The notes beneath the pieces were generated by a model, which saw only the letters and a list, made by a program, of their open reading frames with translations, did not search any database and was not told the origin of the DNA. DNA of 64,000 nucleotides from Penicillus capitatus (taxonomy: Eukaryota; Chlorophyta), in NCBI GenBank assembly GCA_965649825.1, contig OZ287697.1, positions 806,001 through 870,000 on the forward strand, written 5' to 3'. Within the stretch, counting starts at the first letter, position 1. Every line of letters begins with the position of its first letter. Shown piece by piece: positions 42,845 through 53,785 of this stretch. Both the position numbers and the translations under genes were made by a program.

Positions 42845-43840
42845 GCAACTGTCGCGGTGGCTTGGAATGCGGAGGAGATTTGGCGGGAGCACGTATCGGG
42901 AGTCTCTATTCGTAGGAGGCGAAACCTTTGTCGACACGGGCGGGTGAGACGAGAAGCTAAGTAAAGGTCCGCAAAGCATGCGGAGAGGATTGGCGACCTA
43001 ATGCGTTGAACGGCGAGGTGCACGTTGAAGGTGTCTTGGTGCTTGTTTTCGAGGTCGGCCGGGCACAACGATCAAGGGTGAGCGAGAACACGGGTTGCGG
43101 CGAACGACAGGGAAAGGGAAGGCCGGAGTGCAGTGGGACCGCATTCCGTACCGTGGCCGCGGCATGCCTCCCAGAACTCCGCGACTGCCTTGGCTCAACG
43201 CGCAAGTTTTTCGTACGTTTGTGTGTCTATCTAGGAATCGTGGTTTTTTCTTCCTCGCGCAACCGCTCGTTTTTTGTTTCTGGTGTGTGTTCTAGGCATG
43301 TGGTTTTTTCTCTCTGCGTTTTTTCTCTTTCTGATACCGTTCGGGGTGTCGTCCGCATTGGTCTTTAGAGCCTATGGCGAGCTGGTTTTCCGGAGTGCGA
43401 TTTGCGCGAAGCTTTGCCTTTGCGCCTGGCCCGGGGAAATGTCGGTTTCCACGTGGAGGTGGGATGGTGGTCTAGTGAGTCATTCGGCCGGGGTTTCCAA
43501 AGGCGGTTGGTTGATCAAGTGCTCCGGCAGCGGATGTTGGCTGCGAGAACGAGGGGTGTGTTCTGGATGGCTGAACGGTTAGATCGCCAAGGGACGAGAA
43601 TGTGAATCGATTGTTTTGGGATGTCGAATGACCGGAGGGCGCCCATTCTAGACAAGGTTTCGGTAGTTTGGTCTGTAGGGGGCAACGGACGAGACGATAT
43701 TTTCCAACATCAGATGGTTGCACGGTCTACATTAGGGCACGCATTGGAAATAAGAAGTGTTGTTTGTGGTCAAGGGCAATCTGATACCTTTGTATGTGCT
43801 TTCCAAGATTCCGGGCTTTTCCTTGCTCGGACCTGTCTGT
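42845..43840. other. GC-rich intergenic, nothing recognised
   Basis: Downstream of the repeat protein. T-runs (ttttttct) at 43240-43330 and several short frames without motifs. Confidence 0.35.
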
Positions 43841-43844
43841 CACC

Positions 43845-44190
43845 ATGAGCTCGGCCTGTCCATAAACCCGAGCATTTTCCTTTTTCAGACCTATCACCAT
43901 GAGCTCGGCCTGTCCACAAATCCGAGCATTTTCCTTCTGCAGACCTATCACCATGAGCTCGGTCTGTTCCCAAATCCGAGCATTTTCCTTCTGCAGACCT
44001 ATCACCATGAGCTCGGTCTGTTCCCAAATCCGAGCATTTTCCTTCTGCAGACCTATCACCATGAGCTCGGTCTGTTCCCAAATCCGAGCATTTTCCTTCT
44101 GCAGACCTATCACCATGAGCTCGGTCTGTTCACAAATCCAAGCATTTTCCTTTTTCAGACCTATCTCCATGAGCTCGGCCTGTATAAGCG
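43845..44190. repeat. 54-bp minisatellite
   Basis: Slightly more than six tandem copies of a 54-base unit (caccatgagctcggtctgtt ... gcattttccttctgcagacctat). The middle copies are nearly identical and the outer copies diverged. The unit is a multiple of three and open in several frames, but the encoded 18-residue repeat has no flanking domain. Confidence 0.9.
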
Positions 44191-44960
44191 AACCGAGTAC
44201 AATGGCATGTAACGGCATTCTCTAAGTTTTGCCAGCATGCTTGTTGTCTCTTCAAGCGCGCTGAAACGATCGACGGTTATCAAGGCACTTAACATTTGCA
44301 AATCCGATTCAGCTCTTGAGCCGACAGAATTGGCACATAGAACTGTCGGCAATTGCGCGCGCCACAACACCAGATAGCGGCTGGCTGGCACGATAGTTGT
44401 GAAAAGGCACCAATTGCGGACTTCTCCCAGGCGAAGTTCCACAACGCTCATATTCTGCAAATCAACGACCTTCACTTGTTCGATTGACTTAGCTCGTTGG
44501 TCCAGGACCATAGCGTTGTGTGCTCTTTCAGGAGAATGATACGATGTTCTGCAGGCGAGATCTTAAGGTACAAGTGCCGCGTTCTGTTTTGCCAACTTCG
44601 GTTTCGAACATGAGTTATGTATGCAATGCATCATCGTCTACTGTGCGAAACAGTTGACGATGAAAGAATAATCTACGGTCGAATGACTGGCAGCGAGTGA
44701 GAAAGTTATGCAAACCGTTCTAGTCATTGAGCGTCTCTCCGAGACGGACGTAAAAACCGTCACTGTATTCAGTGGCTCAAGTTTGCTGCTGTAGTAATAC
44801 GAGTTGTGAGTTCGTTCATCTGCGCGCAGTTTGTTTACCGTTGCGAGCAATTCACCCTCACTGGTTGCGCGTCGTTTTCTGAAATACAGTCTGGTTCTTC
44901 TTAAGACCACGTCCCGACGCGTGGGCACAGAACAGTCGCGGTGTAGAACGTCGCCCAAAA
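44191..44960. other. 5' flank of the second propeller cluster
   Basis: A 116-codon minus frame (44161-44511) has no recognisable motif. Weak similarity to the flank of gene A (15290-15440) begins near 44405. Confidence 0.35.
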
Positions 44961-47108
44961 TATGCGCTTTGTCTCTTACTGTCCGGTTTTTGCAACTTGG
45001 CTACTCATCGTTAATGCCGTCTCTGGCTGCGTCGTCGGAGAATCTGAAGACCCGTGCACCTCTACGAGGAGAAGCAGTTCAACGTAACTTCCTTCTAACG
45101 GAGAGCTCTCGTCAGTGCTGTCTACTCAAGATGCGGCTGTGTCTCTTGGCCCCTACAACAGCGATGGCTTGCATAAGATGCCAATTTCTGCTGAGAACGG
45201 CGGCGGCATCATCCGCCTTCTCGGCGGACAGGCTCTTAGCCGACCGTGCTGCACGTCGTGGGGTCCAGCTCGTGTCGACTGCTTCATTCGTGGACCGCAG
45301 TCGAACGTGTTGCACGTGTCCATCGACAACGGCGAGTACAGCGAATGGGAAGATCTCGAAGGCACGATTGTCGGAGATATTGAGTGCGTAAGTCGTGCAG
45401 TCGGTATCATCACTGTGCTAGTATCGGTACAAACAATGCTCTCTTTGTCAAAACGTACTCAGAAGGTCAGTGGAGCGATTGGGTGTCCAAAAGCGGACAG
45501 CTGATGGAGGTGCCTTCGTGTGTCGTACGCACTCCCGCCATAATCAATTGTTTGCTCAGAGATGTGCACAACACTGGATTTATCATTAGCGAAATCAACG
45601 GTACTTGGGACAAGTACTTTAACTTGGGCGGGACCTTGTGGAGTTCCTTCGTTCCCTCTTCGAGATCGCACAGTATTCTGGACAATTTCGTCGTTGGAAC
45701 TGACCTGCACCTGTGGAAGCGAAGCTGGAATGCAAAAGGTGGATGGGTCAACTGGGAAGATCGGCATCATGGCAAAGAAGAGCTTGAAAAACCGGGTCGA
45801 TCGAATCTACAGATTATGCGGGAGAGCCATCCTTGGTACTCTTAGAACCACCTCGACAGTGGCTACAAACGCTTTGGCATGCATTAAGAATCCTGAAATC
45901 GACATACAAGAGAAGCTAATCATGATGAAGCCAAAACTGGACATTGTCTCTAGACAACACTCGAAACAACTGACTCCACAAAGACATCTTGTCCATGTCA
46001 GTCCCAAAAGAAGGCTTGAAAAGGCCTGGAAAGAGTTCTCTAACTGGTCAAAATTAGAAGAGTGGCAACAACAGATCATTAAAAGTCGGATAGAATCAAG
46101 GAGCGACATCAAAACCATCAAGACATGTATTGGAGACTTCGTGAACAGTCAAGAAAAAGAGATGTGGAAGACAGAAAAGAACGGAAACAAGCTACGCGAC
46201 ACAAGCTTCTGTCCCGTAGAATGGCGCAAAAACCAATGGTTCTCAAAACTCTCAAAATCTCAGGTTTCAGATATCGCATGCTTCCTAACTGGCCACGTAC
46301 AATCGAGAGTTTACCTAAGACGCTTTGGTCTCTCCAATTGCCCGGTCTACTGCCGCCTGTGCAAGGATCCACACCAACCCGAAACAAGGGACCACCTCTT
46401 GGGGTGTCGGGGACTTCCTGAAATTCTGCCTAGTAAGCTCCTTCCAGTGAGAAGCCTAGAATCACTTCTGAAAGAAGACAACTGGGTTAAGCTCGCAAAT
46501 GTGATTCGCACCATTCGCCATTTTTGGTTTTCCTGCCCCCCAGAATTTCCAGAACGACGCTCAACCGGAGTTTCCTACAGTCGCCTCTCATCTCTTGCTC
46601 TGTGAAAACTACTGCCCCTGTCCTTGTAGCTCACATCTAATATCCATGGAACATGCTCTACGAGCGAACCATGTAAAAGAGGAAATTCTCTCTCTCTCTC
46701 AACTGGGAAGATCTGGGAGGTTTGATAGTGAGCAGACCGTCTGTCACCACTTGGGCCGAAAACAGGATTGATGTATTCGCACTGGGCGTGAAGAACAACG
46801 TCGTCCAGAAGACCTATGACGGCGGTTCGTGGAAAGACGAGGTCGATCTAGGTGGCGTCTTTGAATCTGTGCCCGAATGTGTTACGACGGGCGTCGGCAG
46901 AATTCACTGCTTTGCCATCGGTGCCAACTCCTATCTCTATAGGAACGAGTACTACGGGCAGAAATGGAGAGGCTGGACCAGCACGAATATTCCATTCGTC
47001 GAAACGCCGTCCTGTGTCGTTTCCAGAAGGCATGAGGTGTCCTGTTACCTCAGAGCCTTCGACCATCAAGTGTTCGAGGTCGTCTTCCACAACGAATGCT
47101 TCGACTGA
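44961..47108 (+). pseudogene. disrupted propeller gene A' (paralogue of A)
   Basis: Parallel to gene A throughout but non-functional. The signal region is retained (MRFVSYCPVFATWLLIVNAVSG) but an in-frame TAA follows at about 45085 (STRRSSST stop). Compared with gene A, a single-base loss occurs near 45425 (gctagtatcggt against gctagtgatcggt). A 936-bp retroelement splits blade 5 at 45763-46698. Downstream blades (RPSVTTWAENRIDVF to NECFD) remain almost identical to A, so the disruptions are recent relative to the duplication. Confidence 0.9.
45763..46698 (+). mobile_element. 5'-truncated LINE (non-LTR retrotransposon) insertion
   Basis: A 936-bp insert is flanked by an exact 15-bp target duplication (tcaactgggaagatc at 45748-45762 and 46699-46713). 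Only one copy of this sequence exists in gene A. The insert carries an open frame to 46605 whose end shows a CRLC...ETRDHLLGC zinc-knuckle, typical of the C-terminus of LINE reverse transcriptases, preceded by basic helices (EKAWKEFSNWSKLEEWQQQI, WFSKLSKSQVSDIACFLTGH). The 3' end is a (CT)n tract rather than poly(A). Reverse transcriptase catalytic motifs are absent, so it is dead on arrival through 5' truncation. Confidence 0.92.
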
Positions 47109-47339
47109 TGTTTGAATACATGCACGACCTTCTGTTTGTTTGCCGTCAGTTGTATTTCGTATGTGCACGGAATGTGGGAACGTCTCAATTGTTCAAACGT
47201 GCGTAACCCTTATCGAACAGCGAAGATGAAAGGTTTTAGCCATTGAACAAGGAGTCTTGTTCTTCGTCCTGAAAAGCGATCGAGAGCGCGGTATGTGACG
47301 ATGATGTTGATGTGACGCGCAGCCAAATGCTGATTCTTG

Positions 47340-48308
47340 TTACGCGTTGTGACTTCCTGTCTGACGGCAACAGCCGAGTAACCTCCCGTCGTAAAGGAGA
47401 GTGACGCATTGCCAAACCCTGTCGACGCTGTTCATCAGAAGAGATGCACGTCGAGGCGATAATACAGTGAGAGTGAAATGCTGCGCACTCAAGAATGAAT
47501 CCGAACCAACCCGCTGATCTCGATTTAAATGTACAATCATTGTGTTCATGTAAAAACCAAGCTGCGGTTGCGTGAGAGGTGGTGTAGTCGACTTCTCGTC
47601 AGATGATCCATATGTCGGCCGTTTCAATACGAAACTACCAAGATCTTGAATTTTGAGCGAAAATGTTCCTTTCGTGGAGAGAATACGGTACAAACGGGCG
47701 TTTATGTGCAAAACTACGCATTCGACCACTTCTGACGTTCTCACAACGCAGGACGGCGTTTCCATGACAATGTCAGTTCCTTTCTGCCATTCACTCCACT
47801 CCCCGTCCGTGTACTGTTTGACCATGATGTGGTTGGCTGAATCGGTACTCAGTATGTCAACGAAGTCTTCTTTTCTGCTGACGCAGTCGATGTCGCCCGT
47901 AATCCAGCCGCCGAGGTTGTCCCAGTCGCTGTACACTCCGTTTTCCACGCTCATGTGCAGAACGTTCGACCAGGGTCCGCGTATGAAACAGTCCACGCGG
48001 CCCGGCTTGCTCGACACGCAGCACACGGAGCCTTCCGACTCGATGCCGAGAACGCGCACAACGTCGCCGCTCGAATGCTTCTCGAAGAGTGCGATTTGAG
48101 GTGCCTCGGCGAACAAGGCAGGCGATTCATCTTCCTGCACACCTTCATCCTCCAGCGGCACTTCATCTGCATTCCAGGGCGGGGTCTTGTGCGAAAAGAA
48201 GGGCTCCAGTTCGTGCATGCTATGCACTGCCTCATTGGCGCATCCTGACCCTATGATGCTCAGCAGACAAACAAGGAACGCGCAGAGATTCGCACGAGCC
48301 AGACGCAT
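47340..48308 (-). CDS. truncated/chimeric propeller C' (paralogue of C)
   Basis: From the ATG at 48308 (MRLARANLCAFLVCLLSIIG) the protein follows gene C almost residue for residue through the first three blades, to PTYGSSDEKSTT. There it leaves the family and continues for about 80 codons of unrelated sequence (PPLTQPQLGFYMNTMIV...) read from the 3' flank of unit 1. It ends at 47340. The open frame is intact, so a short secreted protein with half a propeller could be made, but it lacks blades 4-7 and is most likely a non-functional fusion created at a rearrangement breakpoint. Confidence 0.65.
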   Translation of the reverse strand: MRLARANLCAFLVCLLSIIGSGCANEAVHSMHELEPFFSHKTPPWNADEVPLEDEGVQEDESPALFAEAPQIALFEKHSSGDVVRVLGIESEGSVCCVSSKPGRVDCFIRGPWSNVLHMSVENGVYSDWDNLGGWITGDIDCVSRKEDFVDILSTDSANHIMVKQYTDGEWSEWQKGTDIVMETPSCVVRTSEVVECVVLHINARLYRILSTKGTFSLKIQDLGSFVLKRPTYGSSDEKSTTPPLTQPQLGFYMNTMIVHLNRDQRVGSDSFLSAQHFTLTVLSPRRASLLMNSVDRVWQCVTLLYDGRLLGCCRQTGSHNA

Positions 48309-51300
48309 GGTGCAGGCGGAACGAGAAAAGCGAACGACGGAGCGGCAATGAGAACGGCACCGCACCGAAACAACAGACCTAGGCTGGCTGCTAATGAATT
48401 GCAGACCCAATTGATCGTCTGTCTTTAATGATGATTCTTCGCAGCCGCGCGCTGATGCCTCTGCTTCCATGCAGCTTCCCTCCGCGGACTCTCCTTTTCT
48501 CCGCGTCCTAGGCACAGGACAAAGCCATGTTTAGGTGATTGGGTCTCTTCTGCGGCAGAGGTGGACAGTCCAGCAGACTCTGCACTCCCAGAGTACCATC
48601 CAGCGTCATGTCATTGAATGGACAGATGAATGTCCACGCACGACATTGTTCGCTCAGAAAGGCAGAGGTCACAAGGTGTGGTATGCCGACGTATCGTTGT
48701 GGACTCTTTCGACATCCGTGGAACCGATCAGGTACCAGCAGACCGTTCCATCCTTCCATGGTAGGTGATGGACCGAGAGCCTCCCGTCTTGGAGATGCTG
48801 GATGTGAATGCAACATTCCGCGATCATTCGTTTGCTGTCGTCCATCGTACAACGTTCTGACTGGTTCTCCGTCCAGTCAGTGAGTGTTGTTCTTGATGAA
48901 TGGCTGGATGGTGATTTGGCACTGCACTTCCGTTGAAACAGTGATTTTTGTCAGTCGAGATCCTCTACTCCGTTCTGCGCTTCTCGTCTCCTTCCAATGA
49001 GGCTACGTGCAAACAGATTCCGATACAGTGCATGGGATGACATGTTCTAACTTTCGATGACGTTGTTCACTGTATGACCTGTAGTTCTCTAGCACGGACC
49101 CTTTCGCTTGTTTCGTGTTGTCTTCGAGGTCGCAGTCAAATCTTTTGAGGATCCCTTTCATCCAGAACGCTCTCTAGGCGTGATGCGCTCCGTTGAATTC
49201 GTTTCGCGCAGCGCCAGCCTCTTAGCAGGATCCATGTAGACGTGCACACTATCAAGAGTGAGTGTTTCTTTCAAACCCTTTGCAACTTCCGACACCTTCA
49301 CAGTCGAAGGCAGCAGTGGATACAGGCACCAGAGGCTACAGAACAAGGATCGATCGCATCCACGTCCATGATGTTGCGGAATCACTCATGTCACTGAGTG
49401 TTCTTTGACTGGTCGATGTCTCTGGCTTCGGCATACGAATCTCTGTTCTCTCCGGTAGGGAGAGAGGAGGTCACTCATTTGCCTGCCAAAACAACACAAT
49501 CATTAGGGAAATGGACTCTGTTAGAAGAGATCGACAGGTGTATGAGCAAAGAGATAATTCTAACCAGCAGGCGTAGCACACGAAGTCCAACAGATCGTCT
49601 TCCCGATACGAGGTCGTGTGAATACGCTTGTTTGTCTGATGCTCGCAACAGAGACAACGCGTCGCAGGGCCATGGAGTGCCGTCTTCTAAAGCTCCTTCA
49701 CTGCGTCGGGTATCCCCAAAGAAGCACGTCATCGTGCAGACCGAAGTCTGAACTTGCAGACGCCGACTCTTCCGTTCGCATCTTCGGAGTGAAACAGACC
49801 TTCGAGAGTCGCGGATGTCAAAAGATCGGGCAGGAGAACGAATTGCCTCAGCAGTGCCACGCGTGAAGTACGAGCGCTTCAGCCCAAGGTCCCACCCACG
49901 AGGCGATGGGCCTGCTAACGCATTCGATTGTCTCTTATGTTTGTTTTCGTTTCCCTGCCGCATCTGCGCGATGTGAGCAGAAGAGAGTGGTGACGCGTTC
50001 GATCCTTGTCAAGATTTCGGTCCACTCGAGAGCAGCCTGCCATCAACGATGCGGCAGTTCACGTCGACAAGGATGTTTTCTTCGGCGAGGTTCGGAACAG
50101 GAAAAGACCGAACGACGTCAGCAGCACTCTTGTACGAGGGTCTTTATCGGTCTCTCTGTGGATGCGCTGTGATATTCAGGCTTTCGTCCGCACGATGACG
50201 GAAGGCGAAGCGGTGAACTTTGGCATACCGTTCACTCGCTGAAGAAGCTGCACGCAGTCTTCTCGGCTGGTGGACTTGACAGTCGTTTATGCAGCATCTT
50301 ATCGAGCCTAGGCCGCATCGATTTCGTTTCGAGCTTAGCAGATTGTTGAGCGCAGTACGTTTAGATCCATCGAGAGAGAGAGAGGAGACGGACACTTCGG
50401 AGACATGTCAGAACCGGCACCATCAAGGGCAGCAGCCGCGAGGTCATGTGTCCGTGACGACGCATCGTTGTTTCATCGATTGCTTTGCTCTTCGAAAGAC
50501 GGAAGAGCCGTTCCTCGAATCGGCGACGTAGCCAGAGCAGTTGTGCGATCTTGACTGCTTCGCGCATTTGCGCGTTACTCACCACCCCACCCTCCTCTGT
50601 GTCTCTAGAGAAGATGCCGATCAGGTGACTTCGTTTATTTGCAAGACATGATTCATGCATATCGCAGGTATGCGTCCACAAGAGAATGTTAACACTCACG
50701 TGCCGGTCGGGATTCGATAGGGTCATCGACTTTGAAAGAGAGCTGTGTTCGTTCGCGCGGAAAGAGGAGCACGAACGAATGCCTCGCCCCTCAGAGGCGT
50801 TCTGTGCGGTTAGCGAGAAAGGGTGGGACGACAGGGATACGTCTTCGATGTTGACCGAAGTGTGTGACCGTAGGAGTTCTTAGGATATGCAAATGAAGAG
50901 CAACGGTCTTCTTTGCTTTCTCCTTCCGACAAGGCCATCGCTGCATCAGGATGCAGACAACGAAGAGAGCACACGATTTCTCTTTCGGGAAACAGATTTA
51001 CTAGCCGGTGGTCCTTGAGAGCTCATCCGAGCTAGCAGTTTGTGTCACATTTCGCCGTCACCGTCAGCGAACGGCACGCACAAAGAGTGAATCATCGTTC
51101 GCTTTTCGCAGCCACCTATTCATCGTGCTGTGGCAGGAATCGCGCTTTATACGCCGCGCCATAGAAAGAATGGCTGTTTCTAATTCATAAAGCGAAGGAA
51201 GCACGGAATGAAGTCGTTTTGCCGACTGCAACCGGACCCTAAACTATGTTATGCTAAGGGGCTGCGGACAGCAAGAGCGAGAGTGCGGTCAGAGAGCTTG

Positions 51301-51600
51301 AAGGTTTCGTCAATAGACGACCGCCAACGAAACCATCCTTCCTGCTCACCCGTATTCTTCGTCGCCGCAGCGGCCTTAGACACCTGAAACGTGACAGGTA
51401 TTTTTGGAGATGGACGACAGCAACACGCGAACGCTTCACCCGTGGCAGCAGTGGGATGTGTGCGTGCGTCCGTGCGTGCGTACGCGTGGAAGGTTGGACG
51501 AAAAGATTCCCTCGCGGAGGAACCTGCGATCGCTCAAGAAGATCAGTCGAAGGCGTTCGTCGTACACAATGTTAGGGGCACGATCGACCAGAGAACTATT
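48309..51600. other. intergenic between C' and B', conserved with copy 1
   Basis: Corresponds to 19978-23388 in reverse. Frames present in one copy are usually interrupted in the other. No gene called. Confidence 0.45.
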
Positions 51601-51602
51601 CT

Positions 51603-51757
51603 CAGACAGCCAGACAGCCAGATAGTTAGACAGCCAGACAGCCGGATAGTTAGACAGCCAGACAGCCGGATAGTTAGACAGCCAGACAGCCGGATAGTTA
51701 GACAGCCAGACAGCCGGATAGTTAGACAGCCAGACAGCCGGATAGTTAGACAGCCGG
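51603..51757. repeat. 24-bp minisatellite upstream of B'
   Basis: About six to seven tandem copies of cagccagacagccggatagttaga, ending 100 bases before the B' start codon. The equivalent place near gene B (about 20085-20100) has just one cagacagccagacag word, so the array arose after duplication. Confidence 0.92.
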
Positions 51758-51857
51758 CATACAAATAGTCTATCGCCAGTTCTATCTCGGTGTTTCTTCG
51801 TCCTTTCTTTCAGACCTTGCCATAAGAGATCGTCGATTTCTCGCTTCTAAGAGCGTC

Positions 51858-53063
51858 ATGTTTTGTTGTCGTATGGTTTTGTTCGCCGCCGTCATTACTT
51901 TGTTGACGGCAGGTGCACCGACTCTCGCCTACATCTCTGCGGCAAAGAGTTCGGCGTATACGTTCTCGACAGAGAATGCTCAAGAAGCATCCTTTAAGAA
52001 TCGGGACTCGAAGGCAGTAGCACTCGAAGAGATAATAGCCGCTTCCAATTCCGATGATCCGCAGGAAATCGCAGGGGTGTATAGAAACCTAGGCGGAACG
52101 GCGCAAACTCGTCCCTGTTGCGTTAAATCCGGACCGCGACGTGTCGACTGCTTCGTTCAAGGAACGACGGCGCAGGTGGACTGGATCTACGTCGACCACG
52201 GCAAAGTCTCAGACTGGGTGACACTGGAAGGGGCGGTACTTGGGGACATTGAATGTGTGAGCCGCGAAGATGGCGTCATCGACGTCTTGGCTCTCGACAA
52301 AACTGGTATGCTCATGGACAGGACGTACATGGACGACACGTGGAGCGAATGGAAAACTGTGGGAGGACCCTACATGGAAGTCCCTTCGTGTGTGGTACGA
52401 GCACCGCGGGTCATCAACTGCATGGGCAGAAAGATGAACGACAATTCGCTGCAACACGTTGGACAGGATGGTGGTGTTTGGAAGTATCATGACGATTTTC
52501 CAGGAGAATGGGCTTCGAGCCCTTTGGTATGCTCAGCACAATCACGCGACGACTTCGATTGCTTTGGCAGTGGAGAAAGCATGCTTCTCCATGCGAAATT
52601 CTGGACATCAGGTGACTGGTCCTCCTGGGAGAGTCTCGGTGCGAGAGGATATAAACGACCCTCTGTGACGACCTATAAGAGATCGCCCAGAAGAGATGTG
52701 TTTGCCATGTCAGCCGAAACGAAAGGCATTGTGCATATTCTCGTGTTCAATAAGGCCGAACAACCCTGGGAAGATCTGGGAGGCGTCTTCGATTCCGTGC
52801 CTGAGTGTGTGGCGTATGGAGACGGCCTCATTTACTGCTTCGCAGTAGGAGAGGAATCCTATCTGTATTTCAACTCTCTCGACTATGACAGACGGTCGGG
52901 ATGGACACCTGATTCCACCTTTCAATTCCTCGAAACCCCATCCTGTGTCTTGTTGGAAAGGGAGGCAGACGATCTGAAGCAATATATCGTTTGCACTGGA
53001 AGAGCCGTCGGCCAAGAAGTCATTCAGATTACCTACGAACTTCCTAACATACGAACTTCCTAA
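51858..53063 (+). CDS. secreted beta-propeller, lectin-like (family member B')
   Basis: Intronless, 401 residues. The signal peptide MFCCRMVLFAAVITLLTAGA is nearly the same as in B. Blades are PCCVKSGPRRVDCF, IECVSREDGVIDVL, PSCVVRAPRVINCM, LVCSAQSRDDFDCF, PSVTTYKRSPRRDVF, PECVAYGDGLIYCF and PSCVLL..YIVCTG. It differs from B by many replacements, by lacking the aspartate run in blade 1, and by a C-terminal NIRTS extension from a small duplication (acgaacttcctaacat). The frame is intact and the coding changes look tolerated, so this is probably the only functional propeller gene in the second cluster. Confidence 0.75.
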   Translation: MFCCRMVLFAAVITLLTAGAPTLAYISAAKSSAYTFSTENAQEASFKNRDSKAVALEEIIAASNSDDPQEIAGVYRNLGGTAQTRPCCVKSGPRRVDCFVQGTTAQVDWIYVDHGKVSDWVTLEGAVLGDIECVSREDGVIDVLALDKTGMLMDRTYMDDTWSEWKTVGGPYMEVPSCVVRAPRVINCMGRKMNDNSLQHVGQDGGVWKYHDDFPGEWASSPLVCSAQSRDDFDCFGSGESMLLHAKFWTSGDWSSWESLGARGYKRPSVTTYKRSPRRDVFAMSAETKGIVHILVFNKAEQPWEDLGGVFDSVPECVAYGDGLIYCFAVGEESYLYFNSLDYDRRSGWTPDSTFQFLETPSCVLLEREADDLKQYIVCTGRAVGQEVIQITYELPNIRTS

Positions 53064-53785
53064 CAAATAAATCTTTGCCTTTCGATCTTTGTTCTCCAGA
53101 ACTGAACCTGTTGTGTGGATGGGGGAATGGGATGAGTTTGAGATTTGTTTTTTGTGTCCTTCAGCTCAGTTGGATGCCTTCTATGAACCGGATGCAATGC
53201 ATACGAACACCATTTCCCACATTGCCTGCATTGGTCTGTTTGGCAGTGTGATTGTGAACAGTACCGTTTTTGCTGCAAGCTGTGTGAGATGGATTCGGTG
53301 TTTTTGGGTGCTTTGCATGATTTCCCGGTAAACAGATGTCAGCAGTCTCTTTTGGTATGGAATCTCCTCGACGTCGCGCGATTTTCGCGGCAGCTCCTCG
53401 AAGGCGGTCTTCCCGCGGCAACCGGAACGAAAAGGCACTCGGAGAGTGTGGATGGAACGTGCCGAGAAGTTTGATTTCGACTTCCTCGTGCCCATTCAAA
53501 CCGCCGCCCGAAAACGCATGCAGCATCTGCCGCGTCCTTCCGTTTCGGTGCCAAACGAAACCGCCTGGCCGCGCACGTCATCTCGACACTCCACACAGCC
53601 AAGGATCGCTCTCTGGCGGCACGCAGGGCGATTCAGAGGTGCGTGCATCTCGATGCGAAAAGACACAAGCTACAGTAATTGCCGCCATTCGGGCATATTC
53701 TTCGTCAGAGTCAACAAGAGATCATGTTCGTTTACGAAAAAGCATAATAACTGTTCGTCGAAGCTCAAGAGCTCCTTCTTTCTCA
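53064..53785. other. intergenic between B' and RB 3' ends
   Basis: Convergent 3' ends. Duplicated sequence continues to about 53565. A long plus frame (53336-54001) runs antisense into the RB gene and is not called. Confidence 0.4.

Larger units (their letters stand above)
44405..47520. repeat. segmental duplication unit 1, copy 2
   Basis: Direct partner of 15280-17130, enlarged by the LINE insertion. Ends at ccaacccgctgatct, after which the sequence switches to the inverted unit 2 through about 60 bases of unrelated sequence (47521-47583). Confidence 0.85.
47584..53565. repeat. segmental duplication unit 2, copy 2 (inverted)
   Basis: Reverse-oriented partner of 18245-24115 containing C' and B' and the region between them. 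Small indels distinguish the copies; one is a minisatellite growth at 51600-51757. Confidence 0.85.

Noticed and set aside
42107-43068. long frames on both strands over the repeat protein
   Set aside because: They are produced by the 36-bp repeat, which is open in all frames.
43727-44225. coding frames across the 54-bp repeat, or a CRISPR array
   Set aside because: Units are contiguous with no unique spacers and the frames have no flanking domain; it is a minisatellite.
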